This document shows positions 1 to 8,609 of a stretch of 64,000 bases of DNA, in pieces (the stretch's first letter is position 1; each line of letters begins with the position of its first letter). Origin of the DNA: Hoylesella loescheii DSM 19665 = JCM 12249 = ATCC 15930 (GTDB lineage Bacteria > Bacteroidota > Bacteroidia > Bacteroidales > Bacteroidaceae); contig NZ_KB899215.1 in the NCBI RefSeq assembly GCF_000378085.1, positions 124,001 through 188,000 of the forward strand, in the 5' to 3' direction. The notes under the pieces were generated by a model. That model did no database searches, had not been told where the DNA came from, and saw nothing but the letters and a program-made list of their open reading frames with translations. Made by a program: the position numbers and the translations under genes.

Positions 1-115
1 TTCCTCCAATCCTCTATTTTGATTACAGAATCATTTGTTGTGTCATAGAAAAAAAACATTGCCATTTTTCGGTGAAACATAAAAGTAACTGCTAAATTGC
101 ATAATATTCAGCTTA

Positions 116-781
116 TTATTGTTGTACTTCTACAACAGGTATTCTTACCCCTGGCTTATGGAAACAATAGAATATATTGTACGTGCTATCATATTGTACA
201 TCCCAATATAGCCTTGTTCTCCAGCCCCCATTGTATAAATCATTTTTGTCTTTATTGTTTGTGTTGTGAAAGTTGATTTGTGGAATTATAAAATGAGTTG
301 AATCTCTCCTGTCGGATGAGAAGGAGAAATTAAAATTTTGTACGACTTTAGATGGAAAGTCGTGAGGTTTAACACCTATACTACCCAATGCATTGCGATA
401 TAAAGTTATAGTAATAACAGTAGAACCTCTCTTTGCTAATACGGCATCCTTTTCCCCTCTTGACAAGGTTTGGCCTAAAACAACATCGAATGAGCGTATT
501 TTATCCCTTATCATTACGCATGAGTGATAACTATTCCAACCATGTACAATGCTTATTGGCAAGAACACAGTGTCGGAAGTTTCATTCTTTACTACATATT
601 CGAACCGCATATACCTACTGCCACCCTTAGGAAACGGACATTCTCCCTTTATCATGCACAATGAGTAGTTGTCAAATACCCTATATAAGTATGCATCTAA
701 CTGTGGTGTTGAGTTTGTGCAAGATGAACTTAATAAGGATAAACTTAAAAGGGTGCTATTTATGATTCTTTTTGTATTCAT
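116..781 (-). CDS. Hypothetical lipoprotein, possible Rhs immunity protein
   Basis: A 221-residue protein that I do not recognise. The N-terminus has a basic start, a hydrophobic run and a cysteine at residue 21 (context LLSSSC), so export and lipidation are likely although the lipobox is not perfect. The rest is mixed alpha/beta-looking sequence with no repeats. It is the last gene of the minus-strand row of small exported proteins and sits about 250 bp downstream of a copied promoter (1035-1065) that also precedes two other genes here. Its place among Rhs fragments suggests an immunity role, but nothing in the sequence proves it. Confidence 0.7.
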   Translation of the reverse strand: MNTKRIINSTLLSLSLLSSSCTNSTPQLDAYLYRVFDNYSLCMIKGECPFPKGGSRYMRFEYVVKNETSDTVFLPISIVHGWNSYHSCVMIRDKIRSFDVVLGQTLSRGEKDAVLAKRGSTVITITLYRNALGSIGVKPHDFPSKVVQNFNFSFSSDRRDSTHFIIPQINFHNTNNKDKNDLYNGGWRTRLYWDVQYDSTYNIFYCFHKPGVRIPVVEVQQ

Positions 782-921
782 TGTTATGCCACTCCAAATC
801 TTTATAATACACTTTGACTTTTGGCGTCGTGTTCTTCCAAGAAGGTACTTCGCGCAGTCTTTGAAGAACCTTCCATATTTGATGTAAACACTTAAACAAA
901 CCTTAATTCGTTCATAATATA

Positions 922-1170
922 GGCCTTTCTTTGATTGTTATATCGGTAGGTGTCTTAGTCTTGTGGTATTGGCAAGAGTGTGACACACTTTACATCTGGT
1001 ATTGGGTTATAGCGTAGATGTGTTGTCACTAATGCAAATGTAGTAAAAGTAAAATAAACAGCAATGCATTTTGAGTGTTTTTTTGATAAGTGGATGATAT
1101 TTTTTCTTATGTCCATCAAATCCCTAAAGGACTTCTGCCTTTGTCTAACCCTACATTTATCGGCATACAA
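922..1170 (-). repeat. Promoter-bearing repeat, copy 1
   Basis: This stretch is clearly similar to 7490-7746 and, over its upstream half, to 30056-30198. All three copies lie just upstream of a minus-strand gene for an exported protein. Each carries a Bacteroidetes-type promoter in the same place. The rest of the 782-1197 gap holds no coding sequence that I can support. Confidence 0.75.
1035..1065 (-). promoter_or_regulatory. Bacteroidetes-type promoter
   Basis: Read on the minus strand, ATTG (-33) is followed after 19 bases by TACATTTG (-7), close to the consensus TTTG-N19-21-TAnnTTTG. It faces the lipoprotein gene at 116-781 and would give a leader of about 250 bases. Confidence 0.7.
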
Positions 1171-1197
1171 CCATCTAGTCTAGTACCTAATGGGAAT

Positions 1198-1545
1198 TTA
1201 TCCCGGACTCGCCAATTAACCATTCCCTCTTTCGCATTTTCTTAGTTCCGAAAATGCGCCTCCTAAGACCTTATAATGCATTATTAGATTAATCGTCGTA
1301 TTATATGTGTTTTGGACGGCTGTTCCATGTTACCTGGAATGCTGTTCCAGATGATATGGAACACTGTTCCAACTTATCTGGAACAGGGCTACATCTTATC
1401 TTTTTCAAAGCGAGAGCTTAAAAAGTTCACTACACGAGCTCATAGGGTGGGGAATGAAAGATGGCGTTTGGAGGTAGAAAGGGTAAGTTATTGGCGGCGA
1501 TAGTCTATGTAATGAACCGTCTAGATGGTGACAAACTAGAATTCA
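1198..1545 (+). repeat. Composite MITE-like element, truncated copy with 22-bp palindrome array
   Basis: This copy begins with a degenerate terminal motif (TTATCCCGGACTCGCC). It then contains the core module shared with 10998-11330, 39850-40190 and 53760-54110. GTTCCA recurs at 1322, 1344 and 1366, an exact 22-bp period, and each is paired with TGGAA(C) to form a palindrome. The far terminal segment present in other copies is missing, and the element runs into the copied manA tail region. Confidence 0.75.
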
Positions 1546-1698
1546 TGTATGTCATGTGTAACAGGTTACGTCTTAGCGGTAATAAAACCAAAGTTGAAAA
1601 GCATAATTCCAGGGTTCATCAGCTGTTCTGTTGTTTGATAATTCTATCAGTTACCGAGTTGACAAGTTGAAGTCTGCGATGTTAACTTAAACGTAGAA

Positions 1699-1884
1699 TT
1701 ATACCAGCTCAATAACGCCTTCCACCTTCAAATGCCGTGTTGTAGCAGGAATAAGTATCGAGTCGCTTGTTTGCATTTCCACGGTGTTTCCATCGTTGTC
1801 GGTAATCGTTCCCTTACTGCCAGCGCAGATGTGGATAACAAAACAGTGAAGTTGCGACAGGTTGATACTCATCGGTTTGTCCAA
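1699..1884 (-). pseudogene. Copied 3' end of mannose-6-phosphate isomerase
   Basis: The 61-residue reading frame matches the last 60 or so residues of the full ManA at 30674-31636 (shared KGTITDN, GDSIL/SDSIL and HLKVEG segments). The noncoding DNA after the stop codon is also shared: 1560-1700 resembles 30555-30675, including the stretch ttgtttgataattctatcag. It is therefore a segmental copy of the manA 3' end plus flank, not a gene. Confidence 0.85.
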
Positions 1885-1939
1885 GTTTTAGCGGATGGTG
1901 TTATGCCTTTCCTAGAAGGATGCCATCGTATTTTATGTT

Positions 1940-2135
1940 GGCATAGTGGTCTTCTCGTTGTCTTTCAATCTGCATTATACGCATTTGGTAGACTTTCTGT
2001 CTCGTGACGATGTTTGTGCCGTCGCCATAGGCGTTCTGGAATATGCACACACTGATTTTGGAGATTACGTGTCTTTCGCCTATGAAGTAGTGCTTGGTGA
2101 AACGTTGGCGCGTTATGCTGAGGATGGGTGCACAC
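1940..2135 (-). pseudogene. Remnant of Rhs protein C-terminal region
   Basis: The DNA matches the Rhs gene at about 17960-18140, the part encoding FIGDRRIASK to the QREDYYRK region, with many substitutions and stop codons. It directly follows the manA fragment, so two pieces that lie 12 kb apart in the intact locus are joined here. Confidence 0.8.
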
Positions 2136-2171
2136 TAGGGCGTCAGGGATGGAACTTTAAATGTATTAGTA

Positions 2172-2783
2172 TCATTTGCTATTATTCTCTCTTTCGATTA
2201 ACCATAGCTTTATTCCGCGTTTTTTTGCAATAAATATTGAATCTAATTTTGGCCCATTATTCTTAAACTCTTGATAATACTTATCATAGTAATAGTGATA
2301 ATCTTTGGGAAGGCAGTACTTTCTAAAAAGTGTATCCCAGGAAATTTCTTCCTTCGTGTAGTAGTTATACATTTTACTACATGTATTTATTCGATAGGCC
2401 ATCTCTATCGTGATAGCAATAGGTCTCCCATCAATATCCACTGCTAGCGGGTTAAACTGCGTCAAAAACACAATTCCACTTTTTGTTTTAAGGTACACTT
2501 CTGGAATGCCCTTTATGTCGGATCTTATTTCTTTCTTATTTTCTACAAAGCTCTTTATTGAATTATAATCCCTACTTTCAACAAATAACGTATCGTAGAT
2601 AGGTGCTTTAGTTGACATCATGATTAATTCTTTTGTGCTAACTATTTTAGAACTATATACGGGTCTAAAGAAAACAACGATAGAATCTTGGAATTCCGCT
2701 CTTTCTTTGGACTTACTAGTGCAACTGACATTTGCAACAAGAACCAAAGCCCATAGAAATAATAATAAAACGCTTCTTCTCAT
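2172..2783 (-). CDS. Hypothetical lipoprotein, possible Rhs immunity protein
   Basis: A 203-residue unrecognised protein. It starts MRRS followed by a hydrophobic stretch and cysteine 21 (VANVSC), which fits export with lipidation. The C-terminal half is rich in Tyr, Lys and Asp. It lies directly behind an Rhs C-terminal remnant (1940-2135), the arrangement expected of an immunity gene next to a lost toxin tip. The immunity role is inferred only from position. Confidence 0.7.
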   Translation of the reverse strand: MRRSVLLLFLWALVLVANVSCTSKSKERAEFQDSIVVFFRPVYSSKIVSTKELIMMSTKAPIYDTLFVESRDYNSIKSFVENKKEIRSDIKGIPEVYLKTKSGIVFLTQFNPLAVDIDGRPIAITIEMAYRINTCSKMYNYYTKEEISWDTLFRKYCLPKDYHYYYDKYYQEFKNNGPKLDSIFIAKKRGIKLWLIERENNSK

Positions 2784-3001
2784 TTCTTCTTGTTTTTAGT
2801 TAAAGTTGGCCATTCCGTTGAAACTGTAGTCATGTTGAGTACTTTCTCTATTCTGTTGTTCAGTTCTCTGCTGCCCCCTCAATAGCCAGTTCTTCTGTAT
2901 CATACTTTTCATGTCCTTCATGTACTTTGTGCTGATTCTGCATGCGGATGACGGTTGTCCGTTGTGCTTCGTGATGAGTACGGCAAGACTCCGAGATATG
3001 T

Positions 3002-3349
3002 TTAGAAGCATAAAATAAAAGTTTCAACTGAAAAGAAACATAGTTCAATATACTTGTCTTCTATAGTGTTGACAATTAATTTTAAATTATCTCCATCTTC
3101 TTCCGCATCTAGAATTAGACTAATAATACCTAAATTACTCTCAAGAGAGCTATACTCTTCTCTATCAACGATCTTACTTTTTGCTCGTTTCCAATTACTA
3201 ATAACAAATTTGCATTTTGACTCTAGGTGCTTGTTTACTATGAAATCAAAATAGCCAGAAAAATATATTTGAATGCACTTATTGACATTGTCATAACAGA
3301 ATTTCTCTGCAATTTCATCATCAAATGAATATCTATTTTTTAATTTCAT
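3002..3349 (-). CDS. Small cytoplasmic protein, possible immunity protein
   Basis: A 115-residue protein without signal peptide or membrane segment, the only clearly cytoplasmic member of the orphan row. It shows an FDDEI segment near the start, a GYFDF segment around residue 33 and an acidic middle (EEDGD). I cannot place it in a named family. The 200 bp downstream (2796-3001) holds only short overlapping frames of low quality, which may be decayed sequence. The context of Rhs fragments makes an immunity protein against a cytoplasmic toxin a reasonable guess. Confidence 0.6.
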   Translation of the reverse strand: MKLKNRYSFDDEIAEKFCYDNVNKCIQIYFSGYFDFIVNKHLESKCKFVISNWKRAKSKIVDREEYSSLESNLGIISLILDAEEDGDNLKLIVNTIEDKYIELCFFSVETFILCF

Positions 3350-3444
3350 GTTTAAGGTTTATAATTGTTTGTTCAATGTGAGCAGCCGGCTCTTTATAAT
3401 TTACGGTTCTTAGGTTTACACTATAAGCATTTTACTGTAATTGC

Positions 3445-3744
3445 GCTATTTTTGCAGTAGGTTTCCCTGTTGGAGCAAGAACTTTCTTCCAATAAAATCA
3501 ACAGTGGACTCCGCTGCACTTGTTGAACCTAACATTTGTCAATTTCTATATGATTTTTCTCTAGTGGTTTTTTGCCAATAATATGATCATCCAAATAGTA
3601 TAGACCGCCTCTTTCAATGACTCTATTGTTTGTGAAGACTTGCTTGCTATCAGGAACAAAATGTCTGATAGGATTCTTAACACAATATACATACCAGCTA
3701 AGCCTAGAATATTTCTCCGTCAGTATTTCTTTAGATAATATTGT
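3445..3744 (-). pseudogene. Two short overlapping reading-frame remnants
   Basis: On the minus strand an open frame runs from within the end of the ankyrin gene to a TAG at 3529-3531 and reads protein-like (it contains FVPDSKQVFTNN and YYLDDHIIGKKPL). An ATG at 3535 overlaps that stop codon and opens a 29-residue frame ending at 3445 (it contains STSAAESTVDFIGRK). The pair may be one gene broken by a single-base frameshift, possibly a toxin or immunity remnant. No family is recognised. Confidence 0.35.
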
Positions 3745-4643
3745 AGTTGATGTTCGTCCTCAAACTCCATTTCTCTCTTAATGATCTCTATTGTTCCATC
3801 GGGACATGGATATTTCCAATAATCCAATCCACGTTTCTTCAAAAATGCGATCACTTTTAGTTTTTCTTGGTACATCTTGGAATCGAGCGGGAAGGCTTGA
3901 AGCCGCAATTCATAGAGGACGCTTACCTTGAAGGTGGGATAGTTGGGGTCGTCAAGATTAACCCTTTCAAATTTACGATGATAATCCGCTCCGTGCTCCA
4001 GTAAATATAGTAGTATGTCCATTCTTTGATGTGCAAATGCTGCATACATTGCTCCTACATCCGTCGCGCTTGTTTCGAGGTTCACGTCTGCTCCCGCCTC
4101 AATAAGTATCTTTACCTTTTCGAAGCTTGCAAAGACTGCATAGAATAAGGCTGAATTACATGCAGGGTTGAAGTTTCCAAAGCCGTCTTCCTGCACTCCA
4201 CATTCTACTGAATTGGGGTTGCCACCGTTTTCCAACAGCAATCGTAGTATATCGGCAGAAGCCCAATTATGCATCGAAGCAAAGATTACTGCATTTCTCC
4301 CAAAATTGCGTACAGTGTCGTTTGGGGTATTGGGATTCGCACCTAAGGATAATAAGGTCTTTACGGAACGATACTTGTTCGTGCGAACTGCTAGCATCAG
4401 GAGTGTTCCTCCAAATTTCGTTTCCTTGTAGTCAACAGGCACTTTTAGTTTTTTCACTTGCCTCTTAATTTCTTGTACATTTTGATCTTCCACATCCTTA
4501 GCTAAATCCCAGGCAATTGTACCTTGAAATAAGCGATAGTCGTCTCCCAGCAGATCTGCTTTATCTGCAGGAATATCCCGGCAGCCTGTCAGCGAAAGAG
4601 CGCAAATGCTTAAAGTGATGAATATAAATTTACTTGACATCAT
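3720..4643 (-). CDS. Ankyrin-repeat lipoprotein
   Basis: A 307-residue protein with a good lipobox (LSLTGC, cysteine 21). Ankyrin repeats occupy roughly residues 78-225; the pattern of LLML.A, LLSLGANPN, LLLENGGNPN, LIEAGADVN and LLEHGAD is visible. Ankyrin arrays bind proteins, and ankyrin proteins are common beside polymorphic toxins. Here it sits in the row of orphan exported genes behind Rhs fragments and may be a periplasmic or surface immunity protein. Its stop codon is overlapped by another short frame (see 3445-3744). Confidence 0.85.
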   Translation of the reverse strand: MMSSKFIFITLSICALSLTGCRDIPADKADLLGDDYRLFQGTIAWDLAKDVEDQNVQEIKRQVKKLKVPVDYKETKFGGTLLMLAVRTNKYRSVKTLLSLGANPNTPNDTVRNFGRNAVIFASMHNWASADILRLLLENGGNPNSVECGVQEDGFGNFNPACNSALFYAVFASFEKVKILIEAGADVNLETSATDVGAMYAAFAHQRMDILLYLLEHGADYHRKFERVNLDDPNYPTFKVSVLYELRLQAFPLDSKMYQEKLKVIAFLKKRGLDYWKYPCPDGTIEIIKREMEFEDEHQLQYYLKKY

Positions 4644-4757
4644 ATTACGATTAAAATGAAAATGGAAGGTTTTGGTGATTTATCATATATTGTTGCTGTG
4701 CATTCTGAATTTTCTGATCAGGGGTCTCAGAAGCAAGCTTCTAACTACAGATTGGTT

Positions 4758-5600
4758 TCATTGCTCTTTACGTCGTCGCAACTTTCGATGTTTTCTTTTA
4801 AACCACTTTTTTGATACATGGATTGTGAAGGGTAATAAAACCTCCATTTCGAATGTTTCTTTAGTCTCAACGTCTCTTCCTGGCTTGAATGGGATATTTT
4901 TTACGAGTAACAAAAAGGCGGAATAGAACGCGTGATAAGTTATTGAGTCAGGAGGAGTTTCTTTGTACTTGATCTTTACTACTTTCCCCGACTTGTTTAC
5001 GCGAACCTTTATCGTTACATCCACCGAGTCTGGGAATGCATTCATTGGGCTAAGCACATTGTAGATAGAATCTATCATGCACGAAAGCTTATCTTTTGAT
5101 ACATCAGGCTCTGGCACCCTCCTGTTATATAGGTTGGGCGGGTTCTTTAATGGTGAAGATTGGTCCTTGCTCTTTATGTATGTAGCCGGTAAGAATTCGT
5201 CCCATTTGTCTATTACTTGTACGATGAGCGTGTCTTCTGTCAGTTTCAATATCTTTTCTACAAGATATAAACACTCAGGCCTTTCCTTGGAAGGGATATA
5301 AGAAACAATCAAAGTGTCGCCATCTATTAAAAAGTATCTTGGATAGCAATCTTGTGGGCAAACAATGAAGAAACATCTGTTCTCGTCATATTGCCAAAAT
5401 CTTTGATCCTTCTTTTGGAAGACATAACCACCTCCCCATGGACTTTCATCGTCCCAGTATTTTATGCTATCGCCCGTTAGAAGAGAAACGTAGTCAACAA
5501 CCTTCAATGTATCATGAGAAATTGAAGCTGCTCTCATGCCACTCTCGCTTTGAGATAAGAAGAGTAGAAGCGTAATTATAAAAATGGTTTCTTTTTTCAT
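4758..5600 (-). CDS. Exported protein with TonB-like C-terminal region
   Basis: A 280-residue protein with an N-terminal signal-like segment (residues 1-25). Residues about 190-265 resemble the C-terminal domain of energy-transducing TonB proteins: a V.IKVRVNKSGKVVKIK strand, a helix, then IPFKPGRD and a final strand. The end is a very basic tail (KRKHRKLRRRKEQ). There is no proline-rich spacer, so it is not a normal TonB. It lies 11 bp downstream of the orphan Rhs tip gene and could be its partner. Confidence 0.65.
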   Translation of the reverse strand: MKKETIFIITLLLFLSQSESGMRAASISHDTLKVVDYVSLLTGDSIKYWDDESPWGGGYVFQKKDQRFWQYDENRCFFIVCPQDCYPRYFLIDGDTLIVSYIPSKERPECLYLVEKILKLTEDTLIVQVIDKWDEFLPATYIKSKDQSSPLKNPPNLYNRRVPEPDVSKDKLSCMIDSIYNVLSPMNAFPDSVDVTIKVRVNKSGKVVKIKYKETPPDSITYHAFYSAFLLLVKNIPFKPGRDVETKETFEMEVLLPFTIHVSKKWFKRKHRKLRRRKEQ

Positions 5601-5611
5601 TCTGTTTTATG

Positions 5612-6133
5612 CTATTTTTGTTTTTTACCTAATTTTCTTTCTGTCTTGTGCCCTCTTACCTCAAATTTACTAATTCCCGCTTTAAAATGGTTCAAGTCGA
5701 CCCTCCCCTTATTTACGGAGAATGTAGCAATACCAGATAACACTTTATTTAAGTGGTTAACATACTCTGTACGTTCTGAAGCGGACAATTGAGCATCGTT
5801 TAATTTTTGTTGAGCATAGCTTGCCTGAGAATGTTGGAAGTCTTCGGGGACATTATCCCATGAAATATCTAACGCCTGCATAATAACGGTCTTTACTTCA
5901 CCTATTGTACTTTCCGATGTTTCAGGGAAATACCTATGCCGGCTATCATGGTACGTTACATAAAGGAAGGTATATCTCGCCCCATAGTAATATAACCTCG
6001 TCTCCTCGTCGAGTTTCTTGCCGTTGAGCTTATACGGCATCTCCTCTGCGGATAGGTGTACGTTCATGAATAGCTCACCGTAGGGTAGGTAGGCGTCGAA
6101 CTGTGGGTGATGGCTTGGGAACACTCCTTCCAT
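5612..6133 (-). CDS. Orphan Rhs tip fragment
   Basis: A 173-residue frame. Its first 60 residues are the end of an Rhs core: YLPYGELF, PYKLNGKKLDEETRL and YYYGARY, which normally precede the toxin. The usual YDP, SVDPLAEKYP and NPVKYVDPTG segments after GARY are missing. The remaining hundred residues, ending in the basic tail RKLGKKQK, are unrecognised and could be the end of a toxin domain. No long Rhs body precedes it, so it is a displaced tip in a cassette array, probably inactive unless recombined onto the full Rhs gene, which lacks this very segment. Confidence 0.7.
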   Translation of the reverse strand: MEGVFPSHHPQFDAYLPYGELFMNVHLSAEEMPYKLNGKKLDEETRLYYYGARYTFLYVTYHDSRHRYFPETSESTIGEVKTVIMQALDISWDNVPEDFQHSQASYAQQKLNDAQLSASERTEYVNHLNKVLSGIATFSVNKGRVDLNHFKAGISKFEVRGHKTERKLGKKQK

Positions 6134-6137
6134 GTTC

Positions 6138-6848
6138 TTAAAGATTAAAATTTACATCTATATATTCTATAACGGTGCCTCTTTTATTGTCTTCTCTATA
6201 TGCAACATGAAAGCTTCTGCCGTCAACTGTAAATACTGTCCATATACCAACATTCTTTATATCTATTTTCTTTCCCTCTTTATATATAATTGCATATCCT
6301 TTTCCTGCTATTCGTTTATTGCGATAATATCTTCTCACGAAGTAAACATTATCCGAATTAATTCGTTCCTGTTTGAGAAAACTATCTCGTTTTGATTTTG
6401 TAATATCTTCTATCATAACAGAATCGACTTCTCCATTTTTCTCTTTTAGTAAGATTTCTTCATAGAGTTTCTTTTTGAGTTCATTAATTGCAGAGGAAGA
6501 ATTATTTTTATACCACTCGTTGGCGATTGAGTAATAAACATATCTGCGAGAATCTAAACTTAAATTCAATTCAAATTCGCTTTCACTAATTTGTGTATAC
6601 ATGTATATAAACCCATGCCACTTAAATTCTTCATTTTCATGCATAAGTTTTAAGCCAATTGCATCTATTGTCTTAGGGTAACAATTATGAATTCTATGAT
6701 ACCACTCTATTTTCTCTATTAATATACGTGCATTCCTTTTAGCCTCGTATAATTTCAGTCTGGGTACGATGATAAACCACACACAGACAAGGAGTGCGAT
6801 TGCCACGATACATAACTTTATATTTCTAATATTCATTTTTACATTCAA
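6138..6848 (-). CDS. Membrane-anchored hypothetical protein
   Basis: A 236-residue protein with one N-terminal membrane segment (about residues 11-31) and a Lys- and Glu-rich remainder. A helical region around 35-60 (KRNARILIEKIEWYH, NCYPKTIDAI) looks like the pilin-type G-fold start seen in several secretion-associated proteins, but this is only a resemblance. It ends 4 bp before the start of the orphan Rhs tip gene, so the two are probably co-transcribed. Confidence 0.6.
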   Translation of the reverse strand: MNVKMNIRNIKLCIVAIALLVCVWFIIVPRLKLYEAKRNARILIEKIEWYHRIHNCYPKTIDAIGLKLMHENEEFKWHGFIYMYTQISESEFELNLSLDSRRYVYYSIANEWYKNNSSSAINELKKKLYEEILLKEKNGEVDSVMIEDITKSKRDSFLKQERINSDNVYFVRRYYRNKRIAGKGYAIIYKEGKKIDIKNVGIWTVFTVDGRSFHVAYREDNKRGTVIEYIDVNFNL

Positions 6849-7020
6849 GTTAGAGAACTAAGATTGTTAACAGCCGATATAATATATCTTCTTTTGTATA
6901 TACATTAGCTGTATAGTATAAATTTAAAAGGAGGTATTAAAATCCTAATCGTTAAACAAAACATAAGTGTGGTATTATTTTCGCTCATGAACATTTATAC
7001 ACAATCATACGTCCTATTGT

Positions 7021-7467
7021 TTATTGTATAATAAAACTATCTGAATAAATAACAGTGTCCATATCTTTATAATTAAAGCCACAATATACCTTAAAGCGGA
7101 ACTCCCCTTTTTTATTAAGTTTATTAGTCGTTTTGCTTTGAACTTTGTGGTCTCTCATATAAAAAAGAACTTGACTTCTTAATTTAAAGCTAAGTTTGGA
7201 TTGTTCGCTTGGTTTTAGGCATAATACGATGCTTTTGCCATACGCATGACTAAACACATCTTCTGTATATAATACATACTTTGCTCCTTTATCTTTCTTT
7301 TCTAGTTGTACATTGAAAAACACATCTAAAGAGTCTGTATTACGGATTGAGAAAGAAATACTATCATTTAAAGGAAATGTATGATTACTCAATCGTATGT
7401 CCATTTTCTGAGCTAGAGTGTTAAGAGCACAAATCATGAGTATTGCGATAAAAATAATGATTCTCAT
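7021..7467 (-). CDS. Small secreted hypothetical protein
   Basis: A 148-residue protein with a clear signal peptide ending ALNTLAQ. The mature part looks like a single beta-sandwich (alternating hydrophobic strands, LSFKLRSQ, GEFRFKVYCGF). It lies about 140 bp behind the copied promoter at 7610-7640. No family is recognised; an exported immunity protein is possible from context. Confidence 0.65.
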   Translation of the reverse strand: MRIIIFIAILMICALNTLAQKMDIRLSNHTFPLNDSISFSIRNTDSLDVFFNVQLEKKDKGAKYVLYTEDVFSHAYGKSIVLCLKPSEQSKLSFKLRSQVLFYMRDHKVQSKTTNKLNKKGEFRFKVYCGFNYKDMDTVIYSDSFIIQ

Positions 7468-7489
7468 GTATATGACGATGTGACGTTTT

Positions 7490-7746
7490 AATAGGTCTTT
7501 CTTTGATTTTATTTATATCGGTAGGCATCTAAGTCTTGTGGTATGGGCAAGAGTGTGATACACTTTACATCTGGTATTGGGTTATAGGGAGGATATCTCC
7601 TCACAAATGCAAATGTAGTATAAGTCCAATAAACGGCAAAGTATTTTGAGTGTTTTTTGATAAATGGATGATGTTTTTCTCATTCCTATCAAATTCACTA
7701 AGTATTCTACCTTTGTCAAGCCATGCACCTATCGCCATCTTACGGC
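7490..7746 (-). repeat. Promoter-bearing repeat, copy 2
   Basis: This copy is similar along its length to 922-1170 and over the upstream half to 30056-30198, ending in the shared catcttacggcc. It provides the promoter for 7021-7467. Confidence 0.75.
7610..7640 (-). promoter_or_regulatory. Bacteroidetes-type promoter, perfect match
   Basis: On the minus strand TTTG is followed after 19 bases by TACATTTG. This fits the consensus exactly and is the best of the three repeat-borne promoters. It reads toward 7021-7467. Confidence 0.8.
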
Positions 7747-7867
7747 CAAAGTGATGAACTTCATACTTATTGATAGCATTTTTATCATAAAGTACATAAT
7801 AAACATAACTTCCAGTAATACGTGTGTCCACCATAATATGGGAAACCTTTATAGTTCCTTGATAATG

Positions 7868-7930
7868 GTGTTATAGCCCACTCCCGTGTTCTCGGGTTCG
7901 GCTGTCGTCCTCCACGAGCGTGGGGGTGCG
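7868..7930 (-). pseudogene. Mosaic scrap of the Rhs gene
   Basis: The first half matches the Rhs gene at 17878-17915 (cgtgttctcgggttcgg) and the second half matches 18355-18385 (tcctc-acgagcgtgggg). About 440 bp of Rhs sequence is missing between them, and the joint lies at a shared gtcg. Just before it on the minus strand is a short frame ending MQTYHKKKDTYKF, possibly the end of a lost protein. Confidence 0.7.
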
Positions 7931-8031
7931 GTTGGCGGAATCAAAACTTGTATGTGTCCTTCTTCTTATGGTAGGTTTGCATGAGGGCGTTTAATGCCGT
8001 TTCTACTCGAATGTAAAACAGACAATAACCT

Positions 8032-8478
8032 CTATTTAATTAGTCCTCCATAAGTCTCTCCAAATTCATCATTTAAATGCTCGCATATAGCCTTTAGGTA
8101 TCTTATTGCATCTTCAGAGGACAAATTATTGTGAGATAAATATGTTGCGTATTCTTGTATAACTCCAATGGGGTTAAATGCACCCTTACTCTTGAATATG
8201 AACAACTTTTTATCATGATAGATAAAAAGTTTCCGAGGGAAATGTGGACCTTGTCCTTTGAACGCATATATTCCGTCAGTCAGGATTTTCTTCTTTGGGT
8301 CCAATAGATTGGTCACGTTAGCACTTGCATTTACAAATTCGCGATCATACCCTTTATCTAATAGTGTAGCGATGCTGTCAGGAACAATCACTGTCCAAAA
8401 CGAAGGTTCTCGCTTTATCTGTGCTGATGAATACCCTATGCTACATACTAGAAATAGAAAAATTAATTTTATTTTCAT
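8032..8478 (-). CDS. Small secreted hypothetical protein
   Basis: A 148-residue protein with a signal peptide (cleavage near SIGYSSAQ). The mature protein contains a YHDKKLFIFKSKGAF segment and an Asp/Glu-rich C-terminus. It is unrecognised. It lies between two Rhs remnants (7868-7930 and 8610-8960), which fits an orphan immunity gene. Confidence 0.65.
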   Translation of the reverse strand: MKIKLIFLFLVCSIGYSSAQIKREPSFWTVIVPDSIATLLDKGYDREFVNASANVTNLLDPKKKILTDGIYAFKGQGPHFPRKLFIYHDKKLFIFKSKGAFNPIGVIQEYATYLSHNNLSSEDAIRYLKAICEHLNDEFGETYGGLIK

Positions 8479-8609
8479 ATCTTAGCTTCTTATTAAATCT
8501 AGTGAACGTCTGATTATCTCATGCTCTACCTTATTGGGAGCAACTTCTTTATCAGGTCTTCTACTTTTTTACTATTTAATTCATACTTTATATCCTTATT
8601 TATTTCATT

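Noticed and set aside
1461..2233. Short plus-strand frames at 1461, 1732 and 1946
   Set aside because: They are antisense to the copied manA and Rhs fragments and to a repeat element.
2796..3048. Two overlapping minus-strand frames of 62-71 codons
   Set aside because: No motif, no start context and low-quality composition; I treat the stretch as decayed sequence.
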